A stretch of 64,000 nucleotides of DNA from Romboutsia sp. CE17 (GCF_012317385.1 NZ_CP051144.1:2914001-2978000); one strand, 5' to 3'. Numbered from the stretch's first letter, positions 17,187 through 28,134 are shown. Translations and numbers: made by a program. The notes: generated by a model not told the origin, from the sequence alone.

Positions 17187-17867
17187 TTGATATTAAAGAT
17201 AACATTAGTTGGTTTATTTGCAGGAGTTATAGGAACTGGCTTTGGAGGAGTAATTTCAGCGATATTTAAGAAAAAAGTAGATAAGTATATAGACTTTTTC
17301 ATGGGATTATCAGGGGGGATAATGCTAGCTGTAGTTGTATTTGATCTTATGAAGGAATCTATGGAGGTTATGGGAGTAATACAGACAGTTATTTTTACAT
17401 TTTTAGGTGTAATTATTACTATGTTTATAAAATCTAGACTAGATGTATCTGGAGATATGAAATCTGGATATTTAATTTTCCTTAGTATATTATTACATAA
17501 CCTGCCAGAAGGCTTAGCAATAGGATCATCCTTTATGTCAAAAGAGTCACTAGGCATGACCTTAGCCATCGTTATAGGAATACATAATATACCAGAAGGT
17601 TTAGCAACGGCATTAAGCTTAGTGGGTAGTAATATGAAAATTACTAAAGTAATTTTATTTACAGTAATAGCGGGGATACCTATGGGTATAGGCAGCTTTT
17701 TAGGTGCTTATTTTGGAGGGATTTTCAATTCTCTTATAGGCGTATTTCTTGCTACAGCAGCAGGAACAATGATGTATGTTGTTTTAGAAGAAATATTTCC
17801 TAAATCGAGAAGTTTATTTTGTATAATTGGATTTCTAGTAGGTACATTGATTGTATATTGCATCTAG
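17187..17867 (+). CDS. ZIP family divalent metal transporter
   Basis: A 226-residue membrane protein with about eight hydrophobic segments. The two metal-binding signatures of ZIP transporters are present: HNLPEG at residues 104-109 and HNIPEG at 133-138. The family imports Zn2+ and sometimes Fe2+ or Mn2+. The start is a TTG after an AAGGGGG site; the ATG five bases before it hits a stop at once. No histidine-rich loop is seen. A gene at this place is also found near prfA and tsaC in related species, as I recall. Confidence 0.9.
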   Translation: MILKITLVGLFAGVIGTGFGGVISAIFKKKVDKYIDFFMGLSGGIMLAVVVFDLMKESMEVMGVIQTVIFTFLGVIITMFIKSRLDVSGDMKSGYLIFLSILLHNLPEGLAIGSSFMSKESLGMTLAIVIGIHNIPEGLATALSLVGSNMKITKVILFTVIAGIPMGIGSFLGAYFGGIFNSLIGVFLATAAGTMMYVVLEEIFPKSRSLFCIIGFLVGTLIVYCI

Positions 17868-17895
17868 AAAAAAGGTAAAGGTAGGTATACATAAG

Positions 17896-18936
17896 ATGAA
17901 AACTATCATAAGTAATATTGATATAAATGATATAGACTTAAATGAAATAAAAAAACATGCGAAACTTATAAAAGAAGGTAATACAGTTATATTTCCAACA
18001 GAAACAGTATACGGTCTAGGGGCAAATGCTCTTAATGAAAATGCTGTAAAAAAAATATATGAGGCAAAAGGTAGGCCAAGTGATAATCCTCTTATAGTCC
18101 ATATATGTGATAAAGAAGAAGTTTATAATTTAGCTGAGGATATAAGTGAGAAGGCTAAAATTGTAATGGATAACTTTTGGCCAGGTCCAATAACTATAGT
18201 ATTAAATAAAAAAGATATAGTTCCTAAAACTACAAGTGGAGGTCTAGAGACAGTAGCTATAAGAATGCCATCTAATAAGATAGCACAAGCAATTATAAGA
18301 GAATCTGGTGTTCCTATAGCAGCTCCTTCGGCTAATATTTCGGGAAGACCATCTCCTACTAAAGGAGATCATGTAAAAGAAGAAATGGACGGTAGAGTAG
18401 GCGGTATAATACTAGGAGGAGATTGTAATTTTGGATTAGAATCAACTGTATTAGATATGACTGAAGAAATACCTATGATTTTAAGACCTGGAAGCATAAC
18501 AAAGGAAGAATTAGAAAAATTAATTGGAGATATTAATTTAGATCCATCTTTAGAAAAAAAAGAAGATAACAAAAAAGCTAAGGCACCCGGAATGAAGTAC
18601 ACACATTATTCACCAAATGCAGATGTATACATTGTTTCTGGAGATGAACAAAGTGTGATAGAAAAAATTAATAATATGTATAAAGAAAATATGAATAATA
18701 ATTTAAAAACTGGAGTAATGTGCATTAACAAAAATATTCATAAGTATGAAGGGTTAGCAATTGGCTTAGGAAATAGTTTAGAAGAAGTTGGAAGTAATTT
18801 GTTTAGTGCATTAATTGAAATGGATAAACATAATATAGATATAATATACTCAGAGGAATTTCCGAATAGTGGTGTTGGAAGAGCTATAATGAACAGATTG
18901 CTTAAATCTGCAGGATATAAAGTGATTAAAGCATAA
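17896..18936 (+). CDS. ywlC: Threonylcarbamoyl-AMP synthase (TsaC/Sua5 family)
   Basis: A 346-residue YrdC/Sua5 protein. The N-terminal YrdC domain (about 15-205) has KEGNTVIFPTETVYGLGANA and the KGRPSDNPL and PSANISGRPSP segments that bind ATP and threonine; the C-terminal Sua5 domain follows a GMKYTHYSP linker. It makes threonylcarbamoyl-AMP for the t6A37 modification of tRNAs reading ANN codons. The frame is open back to a TTG at 17851 inside the ZIP gene, but the ATG 17896 after AGGTAGG fits better. In Firmicutes ywlC commonly follows prfA-prmC, as here. Confidence 0.93.
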   Translation: MKTIISNIDINDIDLNEIKKHAKLIKEGNTVIFPTETVYGLGANALNENAVKKIYEAKGRPSDNPLIVHICDKEEVYNLAEDISEKAKIVMDNFWPGPITIVLNKKDIVPKTTSGGLETVAIRMPSNKIAQAIIRESGVPIAAPSANISGRPSPTKGDHVKEEMDGRVGGIILGGDCNFGLESTVLDMTEEIPMILRPGSITKEELEKLIGDINLDPSLEKKEDNKKAKAPGMKYTHYSPNADVYIVSGDEQSVIEKINNMYKENMNNNLKTGVMCINKNIHKYEGLAIGLGNSLEEVGSNLFSALIEMDKHNIDIIYSEEFPNSGVGRAIMNRLLKSAGYKVIKA

Positions 18937-19014
18937 TTTAAAAATTTAAAGCTATATGAAAAATACTAGTAAAAATTGATTTTATCTAATATAATATCAT
19001 AGGAATACTATAAT

Positions 19015-19062
19015 ATAGCGAATATTTTTAAATATAAATTTTAATTAAATTCGCTATTTTAG
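19015..19062 (+). terminator. Possible long-loop terminator after ywlC
   Basis: ATAGCGAAT (19015-19023) pairs with ATTCGCTAT (19049-19057), followed by TTTTA; the loop is about 25 bases and AT-rich. Confidence 0.5.
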
Positions 19063-19102
19063 TAAAATATACACAAATACATAATGCGGAGGAACATTAA
19101 AT

Positions 19103-19555
19103 ATGAAAATCGGATTAGGGTGTGACCATGGAGGATATAACCTTAAATTAGAAATTATCAAGCACTTACAATCTAAAGGGATTGAATGTGTAGATTATGG
19201 TACAAATAATGATTTAGATTCAGTTGATTATCCAATTTATGGAGAATCAGTTGCCAATGCAGTAGTAAATAAAGATGTAGATTATGGAATAGTTTGTTGT
19301 GGCACAGGTATAGGAATATCTTTAGCTGCGAATAAGGTTCCAGGTATTAGGTGTGCTGTAGTATCAGATGTATTTTCAGCAAAAATGTCAAAAGCTCATA
19401 ATAATGCAAATATGTTATCTCTAGGAGAGAGGGTTTTAGGAAAAGGTCTAGCTTTAGAGATAGTTGATGCGTGGATAAATACAGAGTTTGAAGGAGATAG
19501 ACACTCTAGAAGAGTTGATATGATAAATAAAATAGAGGAAAAACATAATAAGTAG
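19103..19555 (+). CDS. rpiB: Ribose 5-phosphate isomerase B
   Basis: A 150-residue RpiB, interconverting ribose 5-phosphate and ribulose 5-phosphate. Motifs: GCDHGGYNLK at the N-terminus, VCCGTGIGISLAANK (Cys active-site base) near 70 and HNNANMLSLGERV near 100. It is 12 bases upstream of upp, giving a small nucleotide/pentose unit. GCGGAGG precedes the ATG. Confidence 0.95.
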   Translation: MKIGLGCDHGGYNLKLEIIKHLQSKGIECVDYGTNNDLDSVDYPIYGESVANAVVNKDVDYGIVCCGTGIGISLAANKVPGIRCAVVSDVFSAKMSKAHNNANMLSLGERVLGKGLALEIVDAWINTEFEGDRHSRRVDMINKIEEKHNK

Positions 19556-19567
19556 GAGGGACACATA

Positions 19568-20197
19568 ATGAGTAAAGTAATAGTAACAGATCATCCATTA
19601 ATACAACACAAATTAACATTAATGAGAGATGAAAATACAGGTTCAAAAGATTTTAGAGAACTTTTAACTGAAATAACAATGTTAATGGGATATGAAATAA
19701 CAAGAGACTTACCATTAGAAGATGCAGAAATAAAAACACCAGTAGTTAAGGCTACATGTAAGGTATTACAAGGTAAAAAATTAGGAATAGTGCCAATATT
19801 AAGAGCAGGTCTTGGTATGGTAGATGGATTGGTAAATTTAATACCAGCAGCTAAAATAGGACATGTTGGATTATATAGAGATCCTGAAACTTTAAAACCA
19901 GTTGAATACTATTGTAAACTTCCTCAAGATATACATGAAAGGGAAATGTTAATAGTAGATCCAATGCTTGCCACAGGTGGATCAGCAGTAGCAGCTATAG
20001 ATGTATTAAAAGCAAAAGGTGCTACAAATATAAAATTAGTTAATTTAGTTGCTGCTCCAGAAGGTATTGAAGAAGTGCAAAAATATCATCCTGATGTGGA
20101 TATATATGTTGCTGCTATAGATGAAAAATTAAATGATCATGGATATATAGTTCCTGGATTAGGTGATGCAGGAGATAGATTATTTGGAACAAAATAA
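19568..20197 (+). CDS. upp: Uracil phosphoribosyltransferase
   Basis: A 209-residue Upp, making UMP from uracil and PRPP. The PRPP-binding loop is [15 protein letters not shown] (about 128-142) and the C-terminal uracil-binding region [17 protein letters not shown] is intact. It follows rpiB in the same unit with a GGAGGG ribosome site, and precedes the ATP synthase operon, a common Firmicutes order. Confidence 0.97.
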   Translation: MSKVIVTDHPLIQHKLTLMRDENTGSKDFRELLTEITMLMGYEITRDLPLEDAEIKTPVVKATCKVLQGKKLGIVPILRAGLGMVDGLVNLIPAAKIGHVGLYRDPETLKPVEYYCKLPQDIHEREMLIVDPMLATGGSAVAAIDVLKAKGATNIKLVNLVAAPEGIEEVQKYHPDVDIYVAAIDEKLNDHGYIVPGLGDAGDRLFGTK

Positions 20198-20201
20198 TTC
20201 T

Positions 20202-20248
20202 AAAAGGGTAGGAATAAAATTAAGTTTAAATTTTATTCCTACCCTTTT
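20202..20248 (+). terminator. Strong terminator after upp
   Basis: A perfect 20-bp stem (20202-20221 with 20229-20248) around a 7-base loop; the right arm ends in TTTT. Confidence 0.9.
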
Positions 20249-20356
20249 ACAATTTATTTTAATATTTAATAAAATAATACAAAATATTGAATACAAAATT
20301 CTACTACAACTAGAAATTGAAATTGACAGAAATATTTAGAAAAATATTTGAATTAT

Positions 20357-20384
20357 TTGTGAAATGTGATATCATGAATATAAT
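20357..20384 (+). promoter_or_regulatory. Possible distal promoter of the atp operon
   Basis: TTGTGA (20357-20362), 16-base spacer, TATAAT (20379-20384), in the long AT-rich stretch 20249-20530 that has no gene. A TTGACA at 20323 has no good -10 partner. Confidence 0.4.
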
Positions 20385-20530
20385 AAATATTTGCAAAAAA
20401 TTAACAAATACAATAATTAAGAAATTAAATTATATAATATCATCAATAAAAAAATTTTAAAAAATATTTTAATTTATATAATTAATTTCAATAAAAAATG
20501 ACGTAAATGGTGTAAAATACAAAGAAATCT

Positions 20531-20559
20531 GTTGACTATGTCAACTCAAGGTGTATAAT
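20531..20559 (+). promoter_or_regulatory. Main atp operon promoter with a palindrome over the -35
   Basis: TTGACT (20532-20537), 16-base spacer, TATAAT (20554-20559). The -35 is embedded in a perfect inverted repeat GTTGAC-TAT-GTCAAC (20531-20545), a candidate operator. The start near 20566 gives a leader of about 40 bases. Confidence 0.7.
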
Positions 20560-20605
20560 GTTGATTATATCAATTTTGTATAAATATAAGGAAGAGGCAA
20601 ACCTA

Positions 20606-20833
20606 ATGGCAAAGAAAAATGTGTATTTAGAAGTTGTGAGAATGTTTTCATTGATAAGCCAATTAGGGCTAATGATGGTGATTTCTATACTGGGTACTTT
20701 TTTCGTAGGACGGTATATAGACAACTTGATTAACACAAAACCAATTTTCACACTAATATTTCTAATAATGGGAATAGGTGGAGCGTTTGTATCTGTTTAT
20801 AAGACAATTATTGGATATACAAAAAGGAAGTGA
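20606..20833 (+). CDS. atpZ: AtpZ/AtpI family F-ATPase accessory membrane protein
   Basis: A 75-residue protein with two membrane segments, the second containing the glycine-rich IMGIGGAFVSVYKTI typical of the ATPase_gene1 (AtpZ) family. AtpZ proteins work with AtpI in membrane insertion or Mg2+/Ca2+ supply for F-ATPases. The frame is open to an ATG at 20558, but that ATG overlaps the promoter -10, so the ATG at 20606 after GGAAGAGG is the real start. First gene of the atp operon. Confidence 0.85.
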   Translation: MAKKNVYLEVVRMFSLISQLGLMMVISILGTFFVGRYIDNLINTKPIFTLIFLIMGIGGAFVSVYKTIIGYTKRK

Positions 20834-20837
20834 TGAG

Positions 20838-21227
20838 TTGGATATTAAATTGCAAGAAGAAATAACTAATATAAATAAAGGAGTTCTTATATACGATGTT
20901 GTAATCTTTATTGGACTATTACTAACTTCGACACTTAGTGGAAGTATGGTTTTAGGTTTGATACTAGGTACATTAGTAGCATTAATGAACCTTACATCAT
21001 TAGCAAGAACTATTGAAAAATCAGTAGATATGACTCCAAGTCGTGCTAAAATTTATACATCATCTAAATATTCTTTAAGAATGATGATAATAGCATTAGT
21101 ACTATTTGTAACAGTAAAATCCTCAAAACTACACTTAATTGGTGTATTTTTAGGTTTAATAGGACCAAAAATAGTAATTTTAACAAGAAACATGCTATTT
21201 AATAAAATTAAAAGAAAGGAGTTATAG
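20838..21227 (+). CDS. atpI: ATP synthase subunit I (AtpI)
   Basis: A 129-residue protein with four hydrophobic segments, encoded between atpZ and atpB. AtpI assists assembly of the c-ring in Na+ and H+ ATP synthases. I place the start at the TTG 20838 (MDIKLQEEITNINKG), five bases after the atpZ stop, with AAGGAAGTGA upstream; the longer frame from 20778 would run back through atpZ. Subunit I is poorly conserved, so the name rests partly on position and topology. Confidence 0.8.
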   Translation: MDIKLQEEITNINKGVLIYDVVIFIGLLLTSTLSGSMVLGLILGTLVALMNLTSLARTIEKSVDMTPSRAKIYTSSKYSLRMMIIALVLFVTVKSSKLHLIGVFLGLIGPKIVILTRNMLFNKIKRKEL

Positions 21228-21228
21228 G

Positions 21229-21930
21229 ATGAGTTATGCAAGATGGATAATAGAGTTTGGTAACTTTCGAATAAGTACGACAGTGACAACTAGTTGGTTA
21301 ATAATAGCTGCACTAGCTTTAGCATCGTATTTTTTAACTAGAAATCTAAAGAAAGTTCCAACTAGTAAAGTGCAGATATTCCTAGAATATGCTGTGACAG
21401 CTCTTTTAAATCTAGTGAAATCTACTATGGGTGAAAAAGCTATTGAAAAGATGCCTAATATAGTTCCGTATGTAGGTAGTTTGTTTATATTCTTTACATG
21501 TTCAAATCTAATCGGACTATTAGGGTTTAGATCACCTACAACTGATTTAGATACAACATTAGCATTTTCATTGATAACAGTATTTCTAATTTACTACGCT
21601 GGAATTAAACAAAAAGGAATAGGTTATTTCAAGGGGCTAGCTGAACCAGTAGCTGTTATGTTACCTCTGAACATAATAGGTGAAATAGCAAGACCTATTT
21701 CATTAACTTTCCGTCCATTTGGTAACATATTAGGTGGGACAGTTATAATGGCTCTTCTGTATCAATTTTTAGGATTTTTATCAGGTTTAATACCTGGAGT
21801 TACAATACCAATATTCCAATTTGCAATACCAGTACCATTACATCTGTATTTTGACTTATTTTCAGGTGTTTTACAATCATTTATATTTGTAACCTTAACA
21901 ATGGTATTCGTTGGAAGCGAATTAGAATAA
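21229..21930 (+). CDS. atpB: ATP synthase subunit a
   Basis: A 233-residue subunit a with five or six membrane helices. The essential arginine of the ion channel is R162 in ISLTFRPFGNILGG; the Pro after it replaces the more usual Leu. With the c-ring it forms the ion path. The gene starts one base after the atpI stop codon with AAAGGAG upstream. Confidence 0.95.
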   Translation: MSYARWIIEFGNFRISTTVTTSWLIIAALALASYFLTRNLKKVPTSKVQIFLEYAVTALLNLVKSTMGEKAIEKMPNIVPYVGSLFIFFTCSNLIGLLGFRSPTTDLDTTLAFSLITVFLIYYAGIKQKGIGYFKGLAEPVAVMLPLNIIGEIARPISLTFRPFGNILGGTVIMALLYQFLGFLSGLIPGVTIPIFQFAIPVPLHLYFDLFSGVLQSFIFVTLTMVFVGSELE

Positions 21931-21997
21931 TAAAAGTTATAGAATTAAGTAATAAAAATAAAATTTAAAATAATAAAGATAATATATGAATTTTTAG

Positions 21998-22270
<273 letters not shown>

Positions 22271-22311
22271 GGTGAATCTTCATAGAAGAAGAGTTGATTT
22301 TAAATTTTTAA

Positions 22312-22337
22312 TTAGGAGATGGTTAACCATCTCCTAA
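22312..22337 (+). other. Stable hairpin between atpE and atpF, no T tract
   Basis: A perfect 11-bp stem: TTAGGAGATGG (22312-22322), loop TTAA, CCATCTCCTAA (22327-22337), extended on both sides by A-T pairs after one mismatch. No run of T follows, so it is not a usual terminator. Its place right after atpE suggests it protects the atpE part of the message from 3' decay. Confidence 0.6.
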
Positions 22338-22374
22338 CTAAAAATTGTGGTTAGCAGAAAGGAGGAATTAAAAT

Positions 22375-22875
22375 ATGGCAGATAAAGCGCTTATAACTAT
22401 AACGAGTGACCTTGTATTTCAGCTTATAAATACAGGTTTAGTATTTATTGTATTAAAGAAACTTTTATTTAAACCTGTATTAAATATAATTGAATCTAGA
22501 GAAAATGATATACAAGATAATTTAGCTAAAGGTGAGCTAGCTAAAAGTCAAGGTATAGCTTTAAAAAATGAGTACGAAGAAAAAATAAGTCGTGCAAAAG
22601 AAGAAGGTCAAGAAATAATAAAACAAGCGACTTTAAGAGCAGAGCAAAAGTCTGAAGAAATAATATCTGAAGCTAAACAAGAGGCAACTCATATTAAAGA
22701 AAAAGCTAATAAAGATATTGAACTAGAAAGACAAAAAGTTATGAATGAAATAAAAGATGATATATCTGATATAGCTTTACTTGCGGCTTCTAAGGTTATT
22801 GAAAAAGATATAGATAAAGCAAAACATGAAGACTTAATAAATGATTTTATAAAAAAGGTGGGCGAATCTAAATGA
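22375..22875 (+). CDS. atpF: ATP synthase subunit b
   Basis: A 166-residue peripheral-stalk subunit: one N-terminal membrane helix (about 10-28), then a long charged coiled coil rich in Glu, Lys and Ala. It links subunit a to the F1 head through delta. The AAAGGAGG site is strong. The stop codon overlaps the atpH start by four bases. Confidence 0.95.
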   Translation: MADKALITITSDLVFQLINTGLVFIVLKKLLFKPVLNIIESRENDIQDNLAKGELAKSQGIALKNEYEEKISRAKEEGQEIIKQATLRAEQKSEEIISEAKQEATHIKEKANKDIELERQKVMNEIKDDISDIALLAASKVIEKDIDKAKHEDLINDFIKKVGESK

Positions 22876-23414
22876 TAAATGTAGTAGCAAGTAGATATGC
22901 TGAAGCCTTATTTCAAATAGGAGAAGATGAAAAAATAACTGATAGGTTATATGAAGAGTTAAGTGAAATCACTAAACTATTTAATGAATGTAAAGAATTT
23001 TATTCAGTTTTAAAATCTCCTGTTATATCTAAAAAAGAAAAATTAAGTTTGATTGATAATATAATAGAAGATAAAGTAAATATCAATTTAAAGAACTTTT
23101 TAAAATTACTTATTGAAAAAAATAGAATATCATTTATACATGATATATCTTATTCATATAAAGAACTATTAAATGAAAAATATAATGTTATAGAAGGTGT
23201 TGTAATTACTGCAATACCAATGAATGAAAAAGAAATTAAAGAGTTAGAAGAAAAGCTTTCTCAAAAATATAATAAAAATGTTACTTTAGAGAATAAAGTT
23301 GATAAATCTATTCTAGGTGGAGTTTTAGTAAGACTTGGAAATGAAGAAATAGATGGAACAGTTAAAAATCGTTTAGATAAAATAAAAGAACAACTATCTC
23401 AAGTAATATCTTAG
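22872..23414 (+). CDS. atpH: ATP synthase subunit delta
   Basis: A 180-residue delta subunit, the cap joining subunit b to F1 alpha. It opens VVASRYAEALFQIG and ends GGVLVRLGNEEIDGTVKNRLDKI, both family hallmarks. It overlaps atpF by four bases (ATGA), implying translational coupling. Confidence 0.95.
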   Translation: MINVVASRYAEALFQIGEDEKITDRLYEELSEITKLFNECKEFYSVLKSPVISKKEKLSLIDNIIEDKVNINLKNFLKLLIEKNRISFIHDISYSYKELLNEKYNVIEGVVITAIPMNEKEIKELEEKLSQKYNKNVTLENKVDKSILGGVLVRLGNEEIDGTVKNRLDKIKEQLSQVIS

Positions 23415-23429
23415 GAGGGCGGTGAACCC

Positions 23430-24932
23430 ATGAACTTAAGACCTGAAGAAATAAGTTCTATAATAAAACAACAAATAAAAAATTATGAAAATAAAATTGA
23501 ATTAACAGATACAGGTAGCGTATTAAAAGTAGGAGATGGTATCGCAACTGTATATGGATTAGATAAAGTTATGTCAAGTGAGCTTTTAGAGTTCCCAGGG
23601 CAAGTATATGGAATGGCTCTTAACCTTGAAGAAGGTGTAGTTGGTGCTGTTATATTTGGCGATGACTCTAACATAAAAGAAGGTGACATAGTTAAGAGAA
23701 CTGGTAAAATCGTTGAGGTTCCAGTTGGTGAAGCTATGATCGGTAGAGTTGTAAGTCCATTAGGATTACCTATAGATGGTAAAGGACCTATAAATACTAA
23801 CAAAACTAGACCTGTTGAAGCTTCAGCTCCAGGTATAATGGATAGAAAATCAGTTCATGAACCATTACAAACAGGTATAAAAGCTATAGACTCAATGGTA
23901 CCAATAGGTAGAGGACAAAGAGAGCTTGTAATAGGGGATAGACAAACAGGTAAAACTTCTATACTTATAGATACAATATTAAATCAAAAAGGTAAGGATG
24001 TTATATGTATATATGTTGCTATAGGGCAAAAACGTTCTACAGTAGCACAATTAGTTTCTACTCTTGAAAAAGGTGGAGCTATGGATTATACAATAGTAGT
24101 TTCAGCTACAGCATCTGAATCTGCACCACTTCAATACTTAGCACCTTATGCTGGGGCTGCTATGGGTGAAGAATTTATGTACAATGGTAAACATGTACTT
24201 ATAATATATGATGACTTAAGTAAGCAAGCTGTTGCATACAGAGAAATGTCATTACTACTTAGAAGACCACCAGGTCGTGAAGCTTATCCAGGGGATGTAT
24301 TCTACTTACACTCTAGATTACTTGAAAGAGCAGCTAAGCTTTCAGATGAATTAGGTGGAGGATCTATGACAGCATTACCAGTTATAGAAACTCAAGCAGG
24401 AGACGTTTCTGCATACATACCAACTAACGTTATATCTATAACAGATGGACAAATATACTTACAACCAGAATTATTCTATTCAGGAGTAAGACCAGCTGTT
24501 GATCCTGGTATATCTGTATCAAGGGTTGGAGGTAGTGCTCAAATAAAAGCAATGAAAAAAGTTGCTGGTACATTAAGACTAGCATACTCTCAATATAAAG
24601 AACTTGCAGCTTTCTCTCAATTTGGATCTGACCTAGATGAAGATACTAAAAAGCAACTTGCTCAAGGTGAAAGAATAGTTGAAGTTTTAAAACAAGGAGA
24701 GCATGACCCAATAAAGGTTGAGCATCAAGTTATGATAATATTTGCTGTTATAAATAACTTCTTAGAAGATATTCCAGTAAATAATATAGCTATATTTGAA
24801 AAGGAACTTTATAATTTTGTAGATAACAACTATCCAGATGTTTCTACTAAAATATTAGCTGGAGAAGATTTCTCTTCTGATTTAACAAACGCTATAAATC
24901 AATTTAAGAAAAAGTTTGTTATAGAAGCTTAA
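23430..24932 (+). CDS. atpA: ATP synthase subunit alpha
   Basis: A 500-residue alpha subunit, the non-catalytic nucleotide-binding partner of beta. Walker A is GDRQTGKT near 169-176; the arginine finger region is [20 protein letters not shown]. The length matches the family. AGGAGGGCGGTG precedes the ATG. Confidence 0.98.
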   Translation: MNLRPEEISSIIKQQIKNYENKIELTDTGSVLKVGDGIATVYGLDKVMSSELLEFPGQVYGMALNLEEGVVGAVIFGDDSNIKEGDIVKRTGKIVEVPVGEAMIGRVVSPLGLPIDGKGPINTNKTRPVEASAPGIMDRKSVHEPLQTGIKAIDSMVPIGRGQRELVIGDRQTGKTSILIDTILNQKGKDVICIYVAIGQKRSTVAQLVSTLEKGGAMDYTIVVSATASESAPLQYLAPYAGAAMGEEFMYNGKHVLIIYDDLSKQAVAYREMSLLLRRPPGREAYPGDVFYLHSRLLERAAKLSDELGGGSMTALPVIETQAGDVSAYIPTNVISITDGQIYLQPELFYSGVRPAVDPGISVSRVGGSAQIKAMKKVAGTLRLAYSQYKELAAFSQFGSDLDEDTKKQLAQGERIVEVLKQGEHDPIKVEHQVMIIFAVINNFLEDIPVNNIAIFEKELYNFVDNNYPDVSTKILAGEDFSSDLTNAINQFKKKFVIEA

Positions 24933-24957
24933 TCCTTTTTAAAAGGAGGTAATTTAA

Positions 24958-25824
24958 TTGGCAGGTGCAGGAAGTAAAGAAATCAAAACTCGTATTAACA
25001 GTGTTGAAAGTACAAAGCAAATAACTAAAGCGATGCAACTTGTAGCATCATCTAAGTTAAGAAAAGCTAAAGAAAGAGCTGAAAGCTCAAGACCATACTT
25101 TACAGCATTATACAGTACTATAAAAGATATATCTCAAGGTAGTAAAGGTATAAAGGATGACTTTTTAAAACAAAGAGAAGTTAAAAATAGATGTTATATA
25201 GTTGTTGCTGGAGATAGAGGATTAGCTGGAGGATACAACTCAAATGTATTAAAAGCTACGGTTTCTCATATGGAAGGTAAACAAGAAAAGATTATTTCTA
25301 TAGGTAAAAAAGCATATGAGTTTTTTGGTAAAAGAGGCTATGATATACTAAACTCTGTAGAAAGCGTTGAGCATTGTGATTATAATAATGCCTTAGAAAT
25401 ATCAAATAATGTAATGGATTTATATAAAAAAGGAGAAATTGATGAAGTGTATATGGCTTATACAGAATTTGTATCTCCTTTAGTACAAAATGTTAAATTA
25501 ATAAAAGTACTTCCATTAGCATTTGAAAAAGAAGAAGCCAAGTCTCAAGAAAAATCTGCAAGAAAAGGTAGAGTACAATATTTGCCATCAGCAGAAGCTG
25601 TTTTAGGCTATATAATACCTAAGTATATCTCTGGAACGATATATGGAGGAGTTATAGAATCTTTTGCATCAGAAAATGGTGCTAGAAGAACGGCAATGGA
25701 ATCGGCTACAGATAATGCAGATGAAATGCTATCTGATTTAGAGTTGAAATACAACAGAGCAAGACAATCAGCGGTAACTCAAGAAATAACAGAGATAGTA
25801 GGTGGAGTTGAAGCTCTAAAATAA
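24958..25824 (+). CDS. atpG: ATP synthase subunit gamma
   Basis: A 288-residue rotor shaft subunit. The N-terminal helix (EIKTRINSVESTKQITKAMQ) and C-terminal helix (NRARQSAVTQEITEIVGG) that form the coiled-coil axle are intact. The start codon is TTG, after AAAGGAGG. It ends 12 bases before atpD. Confidence 0.97.
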   Translation: MAGAGSKEIKTRINSVESTKQITKAMQLVASSKLRKAKERAESSRPYFTALYSTIKDISQGSKGIKDDFLKQREVKNRCYIVVAGDRGLAGGYNSNVLKATVSHMEGKQEKIISIGKKAYEFFGKRGYDILNSVESVEHCDYNNALEISNNVMDLYKKGEIDEVYMAYTEFVSPLVQNVKLIKVLPLAFEKEEAKSQEKSARKGRVQYLPSAEAVLGYIIPKYISGTIYGGVIESFASENGARRTAMESATDNADEMLSDLELKYNRARQSAVTQEITEIVGGVEALK

Positions 25825-25833
25825 GGAGGTTAG

Positions 25834-27231
<1,398 letters not shown>

Positions 27232-27233
27232 CT

Positions 27234-27494
27234 ATGGCAAGTGAATTTTCACTAGAAGTTGTAACTCCTGATAAGATATTTTATCATGATAATGTAGAAA
27301 TGGTAATAACTAGAACTACAGAAGGTGATAGAGGTATTCTTAGAAATCATAGACCATTTGTGGCAGGGCTAGTTGAAGGTATCCTTAGAGTTAAAAAAAA
27401 TGGAGACTTTAAAGAGGCTAAAATATCAGGTGGATTTATTACAGTAGATAAAGAAAAAGCTACTATATTAACAGAATCGGCTGAATGGATATAA
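27234..27494 (+). CDS. atpC: ATP synthase subunit epsilon lacking the C-terminal helical domain
   Basis: Only 86 residues, against about 130-140 for usual epsilon subunits. It contains the whole N-terminal beta-sandwich, which binds gamma and the c-ring (FSLEVVTPDKIFYHDNV... to KATILTESAEW), but stops where the two regulatory C-terminal helices would begin. No remnant of those helices follows the stop codon in any frame; the operon terminator begins nine bases later. So this looks like a natural short form, as in some other bacteria, not a fresh frameshift. It would lack epsilon inhibition of ATP hydrolysis. Confidence 0.93.
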   Translation: MASEFSLEVVTPDKIFYHDNVEMVITRTTEGDRGILRNHRPFVAGLVEGILRVKKNGDFKEAKISGGFITVDKEKATILTESAEWI

Positions 27495-27502
27495 TAAATA
27501 TA

Positions 27503-27562
27503 CGACTATTTAGGATTTAGATGAATTTTTCATCTTAACTCCTAATATAGTCGTTTTTTATA
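27503..27562 (+). terminator. Terminator of the atp operon
   Basis: A long imperfect stem (27503-27525 with 27529-27553), its base being CGACTAT/ATAGTCG, followed by TTTTTT. Confidence 0.88.
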
Positions 27563-27588
27563 TTAATAAGGAAATTCAAATATATCAG

Positions 27589-27629
27589 ACCACACTAGTA
27601 ATAAATGTTAAATAGTGTGGTTCTTTTTG
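27589..27629 (+). terminator. Second, tandem terminator
   Basis: ACCACACTA (27589-27597) pairs with TAGTGTGGT (27613-27621), then TCTTTTTG. It lies just behind the atp terminator with no gene between, so it is a back-up. Confidence 0.75.
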
Positions 27630-27749
27630 TTTTAGATTAAAACATATATAATTAGTTTATAATGGATATACGCATATTTAATTATAAGTATTTGAATATA
27701 ATAATTTAATCGTAATAAAATAATAATAAGATAAGTTTTGGAGGAGTAG

Positions 27750-28130
27750 ATGAATATACTAGATATTGGTGTTGATATAGTTGAAATTGAAAGAATTAAA
27801 GATGCTATAAATAAAAATAGTAGATTTTTATATAGATTTTTTACAGAAGATGAAATTGAATATTTTAAATCTAAAAATTTTAAAACTGAAACGATAGCTG
27901 GAAACTTTGCTGCGAAGGAGGCTGTTAGTAAGTCTATTGGGACAGGCATTAGAGGTTATGAATTTAAAGACATTGAGATAACTAGAAATTCTCTTGGTAA
28001 ACCGATAGTAAAAACCTATAATAATTTAAAACAAATTTGCATAGACTATAATGTTCTAGATATAAAAGTTTCAATATCTCATAGCGAAAAATATGCTGTA
28101 GCTAATGCTATCGCTATAACTAAGGAGTGA
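27750..28130 (+). CDS. acpS: Holo-[acyl-carrier-protein] synthase
   Basis: A 126-residue AcpS, which attaches 4'-phosphopantetheine from CoA to acyl carrier protein. The metal-binding Asp is in GVDIVEIERI (Asp9) and the Glu in FAAKEAVSKSIGTG near 59. AGGAG precedes the ATG. It begins a run of closely spaced genes (acpS, CBS protein, gerS-like, alr, mazE, mazF); acpS-lipoprotein-alr-mazEF is a common Firmicutes order. Confidence 0.95.
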   Translation: MNILDIGVDIVEIERIKDAINKNSRFLYRFFTEDEIEYFKSKNFKTETIAGNFAAKEAVSKSIGTGIRGYEFKDIEITRNSLGKPIVKTYNNLKQICIDYNVLDIKVSISHSEKYAVANAIAITKE

Positions 28131-28134
28131 TAAA

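Noticed and set aside
22312-22337. Hairpin after atpE as an ordinary terminator
   Set aside because: No T tract follows on the plus strand, and essential atp genes lie downstream in the same operon.
27234-27520. Short atpC as a frameshifted gene
   Set aside because: No continuation of the epsilon helices is found in another frame, and the terminator begins nine bases after the stop codon.
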